From positions 214,288-278,287 of the forward strand of contig NZ_QOIL01000012.1 in NCBI RefSeq assembly GCF_003323745.1: a stretch of DNA of 64,000 bases. Reading direction: 5' to 3'. The translations under genes were made by a program, and so were the position numbers. Below, piece by piece: positions 17,218 to 25,410 of the stretch. This stretch comes from Sphaerisporangium album. GTDB lineage: Bacteria > Actinomycetota > Actinomycetes > Streptosporangiales > Streptosporangiaceae. Every line of letters starts with the position of its first letter. Position 1 is the stretch's first letter. The notes under the pieces were generated by a model. It worked only from the letters and a program-made list of their open reading frames with translations, made no database searches and had not been told where the DNA came from.

Positions 17218-18225
17218 GTGACCGCAGACCTGATCTTCCGCCCCATCGGCGGGCCCGACGAAATAGACCTCTTCAACGCGTTCCCCGGCCCCTACAACGA
17301 CAGGCTCGCCGAAGACCTGGAAACGGGGCGGCGCCGATACGAATGGCTGTGGCTGGCCCTGCATGACGGCCGGCCGGTCGCCAGGGTCGGCTGGTGGTCC
17401 TCCCGCGCGGGCGGCCCGCCGGAAGTCCTCGACACCATAGACATGGGGGAAACCCTCGACGGCCTCACATCTCACGACACCGGCCGAGCCCTCGCCCGGC
17501 CCACCCCGCTCGATGCCGGCGGCGATCCTGGCGCGGTCGACCTCGCCGAGCGCCTGCTGCGCGCCGCGATGGGCGCGGTGCTGCCCCCGGGCACGCCCCC
17601 GCCTCCCTGCGTCCTCCAGCCGGTCCCGGTCGACTGGCGGGACGACGAAACAGCGGGCCGCCTTACCAAGGCCCGCGTCGAGGTCGTCGAACGCACCGGC
17701 GGGAGAATGTTCGTCGAACGACTCCGCTACCGCTGGACGGCCGGCACGCCCCTGCCCGAGCCGTCCCGCCGGCTGACCTTCCGGGAGGCCGGCGGCGACG
17801 AGGAGACCGTCGCCCTGCTGGAGGGCATCCTGTCCGGCACGCTCGACGCGTACAGCCGCGCCGACATCGCGCGGTCCTCCATCGAGGAGTACGCCCGCGA
17901 GCAGTACCACTCCGAGCTGCTGACCTACCCGAGCCCTCGCGAGTGGTGGCGCGTCGGCCTGACCCCCGGCGGCGAGCCGGTCGGGCTGGTGGTTCCCGCC
18001 CGGAACTCCTACGCCTTCATCCTGGCCTACATCGGCGTCGCCGAGGGCCACCGCGGCCACGGCTACGTGAACGACCTCCTCGCCGAGGGCACCCGCCTGC
18101 TGGCGGGGCACGGCGCCACGCAGATCATGGCCGACACCGACCTCGCCAACACCCCGATGTCCAAGGCGTTCACCCGCGCGGGCTACCAGAACCACGCCCG
18201 CCGCCTGGACCTCACCTGGGGCTGA
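17218..18225 (+). CDS. GNAT family N-acetyltransferase
   Basis: 335 residues from GTG 17218, with CGGAG 6 nt upstream. The C-terminal half is a typical GNAT domain: EWWRVGLTPGGEPVGLVVPA, then AYIGVAEGHRGHGYVNDLLAEG (acetyl-CoA motif, about 280-300), MADTDLANTPMSKAFTRAGY near the end. The N-terminal 150 residues look like a second, degenerate acetyltransferase half (EWLWLALHDGRPVARVGWWS). The substrate is unknown. A 19-residue ORF with a strong ribosome site precedes it. Confidence 0.85.
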   Translation: MTADLIFRPIGGPDEIDLFNAFPGPYNDRLAEDLETGRRRYEWLWLALHDGRPVARVGWWSSRAGGPPEVLDTIDMGETLDGLTSHDTGRALARPTPLDAGGDPGAVDLAERLLRAAMGAVLPPGTPPPPCVLQPVPVDWRDDETAGRLTKARVEVVERTGGRMFVERLRYRWTAGTPLPEPSRRLTFREAGGDEETVALLEGILSGTLDAYSRADIARSSIEEYAREQYHSELLTYPSPREWWRVGLTPGGEPVGLVVPARNSYAFILAYIGVAEGHRGHGYVNDLLAEGTRLLAGHGATQIMADTDLANTPMSKAFTRAGYQNHARRLDLTWG

Positions 18226-18454
18226 CCGCCCCGCATCCGATACCCCACCGACGACACGGCGTCCCGACGGGCCCGGACCGGGCGAAACCCGCCGTGTCGG
18301 CGGTGGAGGCATCTCGACCGGCCCCCACCTGGCATGACGCGCCACCGTGGTGCTCCGGCATGGTTGCTCACCGTAGGTAAGCTGGCCTGCCGCGGGCGTC
18401 GCGCGCGGCAGGGGCAGACGTGGGCGGCGAGGTGCGCATGGGGGTGCTCGGCTC

Positions 18455-19363
18455 ATGGCGACAACGGCCCACCGACCGGTGACGGCGCTCGTCGTCGGAT
18501 GGTTCAGCTTCTCCCGCGGTGAGGCCACCGCGGGCGACGTGCTCAGCATGGAGGCCGTCCGCGCCCGGCTGACCTCCGCGGGCGTCCGGCACGACGTCGC
18601 CTGGAGCTCGGTGATGTGCCCGGACGGCGGCCTCCGCCTGGACGACGCCCCGCCCGAGCGCTACACCCACCTGATCTTCGTCTGCGGCCCCGCGCACGGG
18701 CGGCCCGTCCGCGAGCTGCACGAGCGGTTCGCCCACTGCCGCCGCATCGCGATCGGGGTGACGGTGGTGGACGCGGCCGATCCGGCCGTGACCGGGTTCC
18801 ACGAGGTCCTGCCGCGCGACGCCCCGGACGGCTCCGCGTGGCCCGACCTCGCCGGCGGGCCGGTCATGGGAGCGGTGCCGGTCGTCGGCGTCCTCCTCGT
18901 CCACGCGCAGCCCGAGTACGGCGACGACCAGCGGCACGGCGACGTGACCCGCCTGCTGTCCTCCTGGCTGAACGACCTGGACTGCGCACGGCTGCCGCTC
19001 GACAGCCGGCTCGATCCCCGTGACTGGCGGTCGAGCGCGACGCCCGCCCAGTTCGAATCGCTGCTGCGCAGGGTCGACGTGGTCGTCACCACCCGGTTGC
19101 ACGGGCTCGTGCTCGCGCTCAAGAACGGCGTGCCCGCGCTCGCGGTCGATCCCGTGGCGGGCGGAGGCAAGGTGACGGCGCAGGCGCGCGCCTGGCGGTG
19201 GCCGGCCGCGCTGCCCGCCGAGGAACTCCGGCGGCCCACCCTGGACGAGCACCTGACGTGGTGTCTGTCCGACCCGGGCCGCCTGGCGGCCGAGCGGGCC
19301 GCCGGCCCCGCGCGGGACTCCGTCGAGGCCCGGCTTCACCACCTGCTGTCGTTCCTGCGATGA
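18455..19363 (+). CDS. Polysaccharide pyruvyl transferase family protein
   Basis: 302 residues. GWFSFSRGEATAGDVLSMEAV replaces the usual N-terminal glycine motif. The diagnostic C-terminal part is VVTTRLHGLVLALKNGVPALAVDP followed by GGGKVTAQARAWRWP, as in CsaB/WcaK-type enzymes that transfer pyruvate ketals to surface polysaccharides. No glycan genes are adjacent, so the acceptor is unknown. The ATG follows a G-rich stretch. Confidence 0.83.
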   Translation: MATTAHRPVTALVVGWFSFSRGEATAGDVLSMEAVRARLTSAGVRHDVAWSSVMCPDGGLRLDDAPPERYTHLIFVCGPAHGRPVRELHERFAHCRRIAIGVTVVDAADPAVTGFHEVLPRDAPDGSAWPDLAGGPVMGAVPVVGVLLVHAQPEYGDDQRHGDVTRLLSSWLNDLDCARLPLDSRLDPRDWRSSATPAQFESLLRRVDVVVTTRLHGLVLALKNGVPALAVDPVAGGGKVTAQARAWRWPAALPAEELRRPTLDEHLTWCLSDPGRLAAERAAGPARDSVEARLHHLLSFLR

Positions 19364-19509
19364 CGGGAAGAATCTACGTTCACGAACTTCGGCAGACCGA
19401 CGGCACCCTCGTCCTGAACGCCCGGCTACGCTGCCGCCTGCACCCCCGTAACCAGTTCTCCCAAGCCCTGGATCACGTCACAGGGTGAGGCCGGTCGCAG
19501 GAGACGACG

Positions 19510-20766
19510 ATGAGTCACGAGACCACCCCATCGGCCGGCGCCGACGCCCGGCCGTTCCCGTTGGAGCCGACGCCGATCCACGTGCCCGACGACGTGCTCG
19601 CCGACCTCCGGCGGCGCCTGGAGCTGACCCGCTGGCCGGACGACGTCGGCAACGAGGACCAGTACTACGGCGTGAACCGCGCCTACCTGCGAGAACTCGT
19701 CGACTACTGGCGCGTCGGCTACGACTGGCGCAAGGCCGAGGCCGCGATCAACGCCTACGAGCACTACCGCGTCGAAGTCGAGGGCGTGCCTGTGCACTTC
19801 ATGCGCAGGCCCGGGGCCGGCCCGGAACCGACCCCGTTGATCCTCTCGCACGGCTGGCCCTGGACGTTCTGGCACTGGTCCAAGGTCGTCGACCCCCTGG
19901 CCGACCCCGGCGCGTACGGCGGCGACCCGGCCGAGGCGTTCGACGTGATCGTCCCCTCGCTTCCGGGGTTCGGCTTCTCCGCTCCGCTGCCGGACGACCC
20001 GGACATGAACTTCTGGAAGATCGCGGACCTCTGGCACACCCTCATGACCCGCACCCTCGGCCACGAAAAGTACGCCGCGGCGGGCTGCGACGTCGGGGCC
20101 CTGGTCACGGGCCAACTCGGGCACAAGTACGCCGGCGAGCTCCACGCCATCCACATCGGCTCGGGCCAGAAGCTCACCCTGTTCAACGGCGACCGGGCCT
20201 GGGACCTCAGCGGCGGCCGGCCCATCCCTGATGGCCTGCCCGCCGGGATCCACGCCGGGATCGTCGCGCTGGAGAAGCGGTTCGCCGTCCATCTCGCCGC
20301 GCACGTGCTCGCCCCGAGCACGCTCGCCTACGGGTTGTCCGACTCACCCGCCGGGATGCTCGCCTGGATCCTGGAGCGCTGGGTGAACTGGAGCGACAAC
20401 GGCGGCGACATCGAGACCGTCTTCACCAAGGACGATCTGCTCACCCACGCCATGATCTTCTGGGTGACCAACACGATCGGCACCTCGATGCGTACCTACG
20501 CCAACAACAACCGCTACCCGTGGACCCCGTCCCACGACCGGCGGCCCCCCGTCGAGGCGCCCACCGGCATCACCTTCGTCGGCCACGAGAACCCTCCCGG
20601 CGTCACCACCGACCAGCGCGTCCAGCACTTCCTCGCGGGTGACCGCGCCCCCTGGTACAACCACGTCAACCTCACCGCCCACGACCACGGCGGCCACTTC
20701 ATCCCCTGGGAGATCCCCGACCAATGGGTGGACGACCTCCGCCGCACCTTCCGCGGCCGCCGCTAG
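19510..20766 (+). CDS. Epoxide hydrolase (alpha/beta hydrolase with EHN domain)
   Basis: 418 residues. The N-terminal EHN domain (about 15-125) reads PIHVPDDVLADLRRRLELTRWPDD. The hydrolase core has the HGWP oxyanion motif (ILSHGWPWTFWHW), the nucleophile Asp in AGCDVGALVTGQLG, a cap region, and the C-terminal His in AHDHGGHFIPWEIPDQW. These enzymes open epoxides to vicinal diols in the cytoplasm. AGGAG 5 nt before the ATG supports the start. Probably stand-alone, though the next gene lies 123 bp away on the same strand. Confidence 0.9.
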   Translation: MSHETTPSAGADARPFPLEPTPIHVPDDVLADLRRRLELTRWPDDVGNEDQYYGVNRAYLRELVDYWRVGYDWRKAEAAINAYEHYRVEVEGVPVHFMRRPGAGPEPTPLILSHGWPWTFWHWSKVVDPLADPGAYGGDPAEAFDVIVPSLPGFGFSAPLPDDPDMNFWKIADLWHTLMTRTLGHEKYAAAGCDVGALVTGQLGHKYAGELHAIHIGSGQKLTLFNGDRAWDLSGGRPIPDGLPAGIHAGIVALEKRFAVHLAAHVLAPSTLAYGLSDSPAGMLAWILERWVNWSDNGGDIETVFTKDDLLTHAMIFWVTNTIGTSMRTYANNNRYPWTPSHDRRPPVEAPTGITFVGHENPPGVTTDQRVQHFLAGDRAPWYNHVNLTAHDHGGHFIPWEIPDQWVDDLRRTFRGRR

Positions 20767-20889
20767 CGACGGGCCCCGCTAGCGGGCGGGCCCCAGGGGG
20801 TGGGCACCGCCGCGCGTCCGGGGGGCGTCCACGACTCGGGCCAGGTGGGGGGCGAATACTGGTTCCAGGACCAGCCACGGGGGTGACGC

Positions 20890-22047
20890 ATGATCACTAC
20901 AGAGACGATCAGCCGGCTCATCCGGTTCAACGGGGGCGATCTGCCCGTGGTCTCCTTGTACGCGAGGGCGGGGCTGGACGGCCCCGCCGCCCTGCGCACC
21001 CAGGTCAACAGCCTCCTCCACGAGATCCGCCCGGTCACGGACGACGAATCCCTGGGGCGACGGGCACGGCTGTCGATACGAGGCGACATCGAGCGAATGG
21101 AGGCGATGGAGGGCCTCGAACGCGTGGAGAGCGGCGCGGTGGCGATCTTCTCCTGCAGCGAGGGCGGCTTCTTCGAGCGGGTCGACCTGCCGCGCGCCGT
21201 CCGGTGCCGGGTCGTGATCGACGCGACCCCATGGGTCCGCCCGATGCTGGCGGTGCTGGACGAGTACCACCGTGCGTGCGTGCTGGTGGTCGACCGGCGT
21301 TCCGCGCAGGCCTGGGAGCTGTGCCAGGGCGAGATGCGGGAGATCCGCGAGCTTCGGGATCCGGCCCTGCGCAAGCCGAACTACGCGGGCTGGTACGGGC
21401 TGATGGAGCATCGCGTGCGCAACCGCGCCGACGACCTGACCAAGCGACACTTCCGCAACGCCGCGCGGGTGCTGGACGAGCTGTTCCGCGCCGGTGACCA
21501 CGAGCTGCTGATCGTCGGCGGCCACCCGGAGGAGGTGCCGAACTTCCTGGAGTTCCTCCCGCACGATCTCCGGCCGAAGGTCGCCGGGACCTTCACGATC
21601 GATCTCCGGACGGCCACGGCGGCAGACATCCGGCGCAGCGCCGAACGCATCATCGAGCGGTACGAGCGGGACGAGGAACGGCGGCAGGTCGCCGAGGTCA
21701 TGGAGCACGCGGCGATGCGCAGGCCGGTCGCCCTGGGCCTGGACGAGTGCCTGTGGGCCGGCTCCGTCGCCGCGGTGCGGACCCTTCTGGTCCAAGAGGG
21801 GGCGACCGCCCCGGGGGTCGTGTGCGACGAGTCGGGCTGGCTGGCGACGTCGGGAGACACCTGCCCACTGTGCGGCCGGGCGACCCGCCGGACGCCGGAC
21901 GTCATCGACGAGCTGGCCCAGGCCGTGATCGACGAGAGCGGCTCTGTCGAACACGTTCTCGCCGACACCCAGCTCAAAGACCACGGCGTGGCGGCCGCGC
22001 TCCGCTTCCCACTTCCTCGGCGAACGCCGCAGGAGGCCCTTTCCTAG
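20890..22047 (+). CDS. baeRF family (bacterial archaeo-eukaryotic release-factor-like) protein
   Basis: 385 residues with an eRF1-like layout: N-terminal half (about 1-115, VVSLYARAGLDGPAALRTQVNSLL), central domain (about 120-255: VRPMLAVLDEYHRACVLVVDRRSAQ, then LLIVGGHPEEVPNFLEFLPHDLRPKVAG), and an L7Ae-like C-terminal part (VRTLLVQEGATAPGVVCDESGW) that carries a zinc-type motif CDESGW...CPLCG. The middle GWYGLMEHRVRNRADDLTKRHF resembles the region after the GGQ-loop position, but no GGQ is present. baeRF proteins are thought to act on ribosomes or peptidyl-tRNA; this one is not characterised. Confidence 0.78.
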   Translation: MITTETISRLIRFNGGDLPVVSLYARAGLDGPAALRTQVNSLLHEIRPVTDDESLGRRARLSIRGDIERMEAMEGLERVESGAVAIFSCSEGGFFERVDLPRAVRCRVVIDATPWVRPMLAVLDEYHRACVLVVDRRSAQAWELCQGEMREIRELRDPALRKPNYAGWYGLMEHRVRNRADDLTKRHFRNAARVLDELFRAGDHELLIVGGHPEEVPNFLEFLPHDLRPKVAGTFTIDLRTATAADIRRSAERIIERYERDEERRQVAEVMEHAAMRRPVALGLDECLWAGSVAAVRTLLVQEGATAPGVVCDESGWLATSGDTCPLCGRATRRTPDVIDELAQAVIDESGSVEHVLADTQLKDHGVAAALRFPLPRRTPQEALS

Positions 22048-22363
22048 CGCCGTACGACGCTCTTCACCGACACCTGGGTGCGCTGTCATCCGGAGCCGGG
22101 CCCCGTCGAGCGGGGGTGAGGGCGCGGCGGACGGTGCGGCGCCCCCGCCGACGGCCGGCCCTCGGCGAAACCGGCCCACAGGAACAGGTCAGGGTGCCCG
22201 GGAACAGGTCGGGGAGGAGCGGCCGCGCGCCTCCGCTCCGCTGCACTTGGCCCTCCACCGCCATGGCCGCAAGGACACATCCCTTGCGGATTCGGCCACG
22301 GTGAAGCGCCGCAGGCCACACCGAGAAGCTCCGCCGGGGCCGGCCGCGTCCCGCGCGTATCGG
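22048..22363. other. Gap between convergent genes, no gene seen
   Basis: 316 bp between the baeRF gene and the convergent reductase gene. The sequence is GC-rich with several self-complementary stretches near 22128-22160, which may terminate transcription. No ribosome site with a credible ORF was found. Confidence 0.4.
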
Positions 22364-22909
22364 TCAGCCGGCGTCCGGAACGTAGGCCAGGTTGAGCACG
22401 CCGGTCTTGAACGTTTCCGATTTGACCAGCTTCAGCGGGTGGGTCGGGGTGTCCTCGAAAAGCCGTTGACCACGGCCGACCGCGATCGGGTGGACGAGCA
22501 GGTTCAGCTCGTCGAGCAGCCCGTTGGCCAGAAGCCACCGCACGGTCGTCGCGGAGCCGGACATCTGGATTCCGCCGTCGGTCTGCTGCTTGATCTCGCG
22601 CAACTTGGCCGCGACATCACCTGAGATGACGGTGGTGTTGTTCCAGTCCGCCTTCTCCAGGGTGTTCGACAGGACGTACTTGCGGGCGTTGTTGATGAAC
22701 TCGGCGAATTCCTGGTCCTGGTCCGTCGTCGACCAGTACGCCGACCACTCGTCGTACAACTTGCGGCCCATCAGGAACCCTGTCGCGCGCTGGACGCCCG
22801 CCTCGACCGCGGCGCCCATCTCCTCGTTCCAGTACGGGAAGTGCCACTGATCCGGCGACTCCACCACGCCATCCAGGGAGATGAAGAAGTTCGAGATGAT
22901 CTTAGCCAT
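22364..22909 (-). CDS. Dihydrofolate reductase-fold protein (RibD C-terminal type)
   Basis: 181 residues beginning MAKIISNFFISLDGVVESPDQW. Typical motifs of the RibD_C/YyaP family follow: TGFLMGRKLYDEWSAYW, FAEFINNARKYVLSNTLEKADW, then MSGSATTVRWLLANGLLDEL and VHPIAVGRGQRLFED. The fold binds NADPH and reduces pterin- or flavin-type substrates; most actinobacterial paralogues are uncharacterised. AAGGA 8 nt before the ATG supports the start. The next 330 bp upstream hold no gene. Confidence 0.9.
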   Translation of the reverse strand: MAKIISNFFISLDGVVESPDQWHFPYWNEEMGAAVEAGVQRATGFLMGRKLYDEWSAYWSTTDQDQEFAEFINNARKYVLSNTLEKADWNNTTVISGDVAAKLREIKQQTDGGIQMSGSATTVRWLLANGLLDELNLLVHPIAVGRGQRLFEDTPTHPLKLVKSETFKTGVLNLAYVPDAG

Positions 22910-23189
22910 TGCTCTGATCCTTTGTCGTTGGGGTTACAACCCCGCTCCAACGCTCCGGCCGGCACCCCGTCGCAGGCACGACGGCCGAGTAGCACCCGGT
23001 CCTGGGTGCTGATGCCGACCGCGAAATCCTCCGCCATGCCGACGGCTGTGACAGACAGGCTAGGTGGGAAGAGCGCTCGGGTCTTGTACAGAAGCGACAG
23101 TGGCCCCGACGGGGCGGTGTGCAGGGCGATGGTCAAGCCGGCCGATCGGGGTCGATCTGTGGCCGGGCTGCGGTGGCGCCGAGGGCTGC

Positions 23190-23225
23190 TCCAGCGGGTG
23201 CCGGGGTGGGCCGGCACCCGCTGGA
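23190..23225. terminator. 15-bp perfect hairpin after the GNDTY-repeat gene
   Basis: Arms 23190-23204 and 23211-23225 (TCCAGCGGGTGCCGG and its complement) enclose a 6-nt GGTGGG loop, 14 bp past the stop of the leftward gene at 23239. No T-tract, as is common in GC-rich genomes. Confidence 0.7.
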
Positions 23226-23238
23226 GTACCTCAGACGA

Positions 23239-24804
23239 TCATTGGTCGACGAAGAGACCCTGACCGAAGCCCGCGCCCGTGCTGTCGTTGTTCGGCTGCA
23301 CGATCACGTTGTCGCCGCGCTGCGGCACGCCGGCGACGGAGGGCTCACCGTCGACGGTGTACTGGTCGTCCGCGGTCCCTCGGTCGAGGAAGACGCCGAC
23401 GCCCTGGTTGTTGCCGAACCCGAGGCTGCCGGCACGGGTGCTCGGAACCTGGATCGGGCCTATGAACTGGCCGGCGAACGCACCGTGGTAGTGGTCTGCG
23501 CCCGCGTCGTCCAGAAAGATCCCGGTGGCGCTTGCCACGTTCCCAGCCCCCTGGGTGAACCGCGGGATCCGGTCGCACAGCCCCTCGCCTTCGTCATCCC
23601 GCACACCGCCCGCCCCCTCGGTCTGGTTGGGAGCGTTCGGGTTGATCGCGGCGGGCATGTAGAAGCCGTAACCGTCATCGCCGGCCTCGTCACGAAGCAC
23701 GCCGACGCCGCCGACCAGCGCGAACCCCTGGCTGTTACGAACAGCGCCGTAGGTGTCGTCGCCCGCGCCGTCGGACAGTATGCCGACACCGAAGATGTGA
23801 CCGGCGCCGAGCGAGCCCGTCTTGCCGGTGTAGGTGTCGTTGCCCTCCGCGTCACGCAGGATGCCCACGCCGAGGAATCCAGCGCCACCCGTCATCATCC
23901 GGCGGACCACCGGGTCGTTGGTGCACCCGGTGTCGTGGTCGGGGGTCTGCTTGACGCCGTAGACGTCGTTGCCCTGAATGTCGAGAAGGACCGCCGCGGC
24001 GGGGACGCAGTCGAGTGCCGTCAGCCCGGGGATCGCCCGCTGGCAGCCCTTGGCGGGCCCCGTACCGCGCAACCCGGTGACAGCGGAGCCGACGGGCGAG
24101 AAGTTCACGTCGACCACGTTGCTACCGGCGTTGTTGGCATAGGTGTCGTTGCCGCCGACATCGAGGGTGAGAAGGTAGTCGTTGTCGTAACGATTGTCGC
24201 GACAGCCGCCGTCGACCCGCAGCACCGGCCAAATGTCGAGGTCGACCTGGCCGAGCGGCTGACAGCCGGGCGCGGCGGTGTCCGGCAGTTCGTCGAGCAC
24301 GGCCAGTTCGAGCTCATTGGTGGACTGCCAGGCCGACTCACCGCAGAGCCGGATGCCGGTGTAGGCGGCGGGGTTCAGGCCACCGCCGGTCGCGAGCACC
24401 TGGGAGAGCAGAGCGGGCGGAATCGCCGAGAAGGCCGGCTTGGTGAGCCGGTAGCAGGTGAGCAGGTCGGTCAGCACGTTCGCCAGCCGCCCCGCCACTT
24501 GGGGCGACAGGTCCGCGCCGAGGATCTGCGCGGGGTTCTGGGCCAGTCCCAGCTCTGTGGACAGCGAGGAAGCGGCCTGGAACAGGGCCTGCTTCGGCAC
24601 CGCGGGGAGCGCCCGGGTCGCCGTGGTAGTCCGCTCGTAGAGCTTTTCGTACGGCGCGACCTTCGCGCCGATCACCGGGCTGGCGCCGGTCACAGCCGCG
24701 GTGACGGTCCCGGCCGCCGAGGCGAGGGACGCGCCGGCGACCACCATCACGGCGGTGGCACCGACGCAGCCGAAAATGCGGACCAGGCGTCTCACATGAT
24801 TCAT
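23239..24804 (-). CDS. Secreted GNDTY-repeat protein of unknown function
   Basis: 521 residues from ATG 24804, with GGAG 7 nt upstream. Signal peptide about 1-31 (RIFGCVGATAVMVVAGASLASAA). The first third is helical; the rest holds irregular glycine/aspartate repeats, each with a short turn such as GGNDTY, GNDVY, EGNDTY, AGDDTY, AGDDGY, AGADHY, separated by hydrophobic GVGILRD / GVGVLRDE / GIFLDD strands. Eight or so cysteines may form disulfides. The spacing recalls calcium-binding RTX-like or beta-helix turns but lacks the strict nonapeptide. Probably an exported surface or extracellular protein; no enzyme motif is seen. Confidence 0.75.
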   Translation of the reverse strand: MNHVRRLVRIFGCVGATAVMVVAGASLASAAGTVTAAVTGASPVIGAKVAPYEKLYERTTTATRALPAVPKQALFQAASSLSTELGLAQNPAQILGADLSPQVAGRLANVLTDLLTCYRLTKPAFSAIPPALLSQVLATGGGLNPAAYTGIRLCGESAWQSTNELELAVLDELPDTAAPGCQPLGQVDLDIWPVLRVDGGCRDNRYDNDYLLTLDVGGNDTYANNAGSNVVDVNFSPVGSAVTGLRGTGPAKGCQRAIPGLTALDCVPAAAVLLDIQGNDVYGVKQTPDHDTGCTNDPVVRRMMTGGAGFLGVGILRDAEGNDTYTGKTGSLGAGHIFGVGILSDGAGDDTYGAVRNSQGFALVGGVGVLRDEAGDDGYGFYMPAAINPNAPNQTEGAGGVRDDEGEGLCDRIPRFTQGAGNVASATGIFLDDAGADHYHGAFAGQFIGPIQVPSTRAGSLGFGNNQGVGVFLDRGTADDQYTVDGEPSVAGVPQRGDNVIVQPNNDSTGAGFGQGLFVDQ

Positions 24805-25149
24805 GAGCGTCTCCACACGGTACGGGTGGGGTGACTGAGGCGACATTCCCACTAACCGCCTGCCGGCCAGGACAAACTCGCCGAGCGGGCATCGCGAGTC
24901 TCAATTCAATATCGTCACAGCCGTAAGGGAGATTTATGCGAGTCCTGACCAGCGGTTACTCGTACGAGTGGTCACGTCAAGACCGTCCGAAGCGGGGAGT
25001 AGGCGAAACCGGACGTTTGTCCACAGCCATGACTTCTTGCATTGTTCGCCTGTTCAGATTGGTGCTCGCTTTCGCCTTGTCCATGGCCGGGTCCGAGAGA
25101 AAGAGGTTCGATTCCGTGCGCGACATTCCGATGCGGGTCGGCATCGGCC

Positions 25150-25305
25150 GAACCGCTGGTGCTCACGGTCGCCCAAGTCCACGAACTCACGGACGTGATC
25201 GAGCCGCGTTACCGGGGACGCCGGTGCTCCTGGTGACCTTCTGGACCGGCTTACGAAGGAATCGGGCACGAAAGCCGAAACAAGCCGGACGAAACGCGAG
25301 GCCTG
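25150..25305 (+). pseudogene. Tyrosine integrase relic, internally deleted and frameshifted
   Basis: VLTVAQVHELTDVIEPRYR here matches VLTVAQVYQLADAIEPRYR of the intact integrase encoded at 46698-47852 (about residues 172-190). After a frameshift PVLLVTF continues the match to LVLLATF. The sequence then jumps to the integrase 3' end: TTACGAAGGAATCGGGCACG and the following GAAAGCCGAAACAAGCCGGA resemble the 3' ends of the intact integrase gene and of the stub near 37 kb. Everything in between, including all catalytic residues, is missing. It is a decayed trace of a related element in an otherwise gene-free stretch (24805-25410). Confidence 0.8.
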
Positions 25306-25410
25306 GACTGCACATCTGGTGGCGGCGCCTGGTCGAACTTCAACTTCACCACTCTTGGGCAGACGGCCCGCCGGAATCCCCGGCGAGCCGTCGTGTGCGT
25401 TGTGCGGAGG

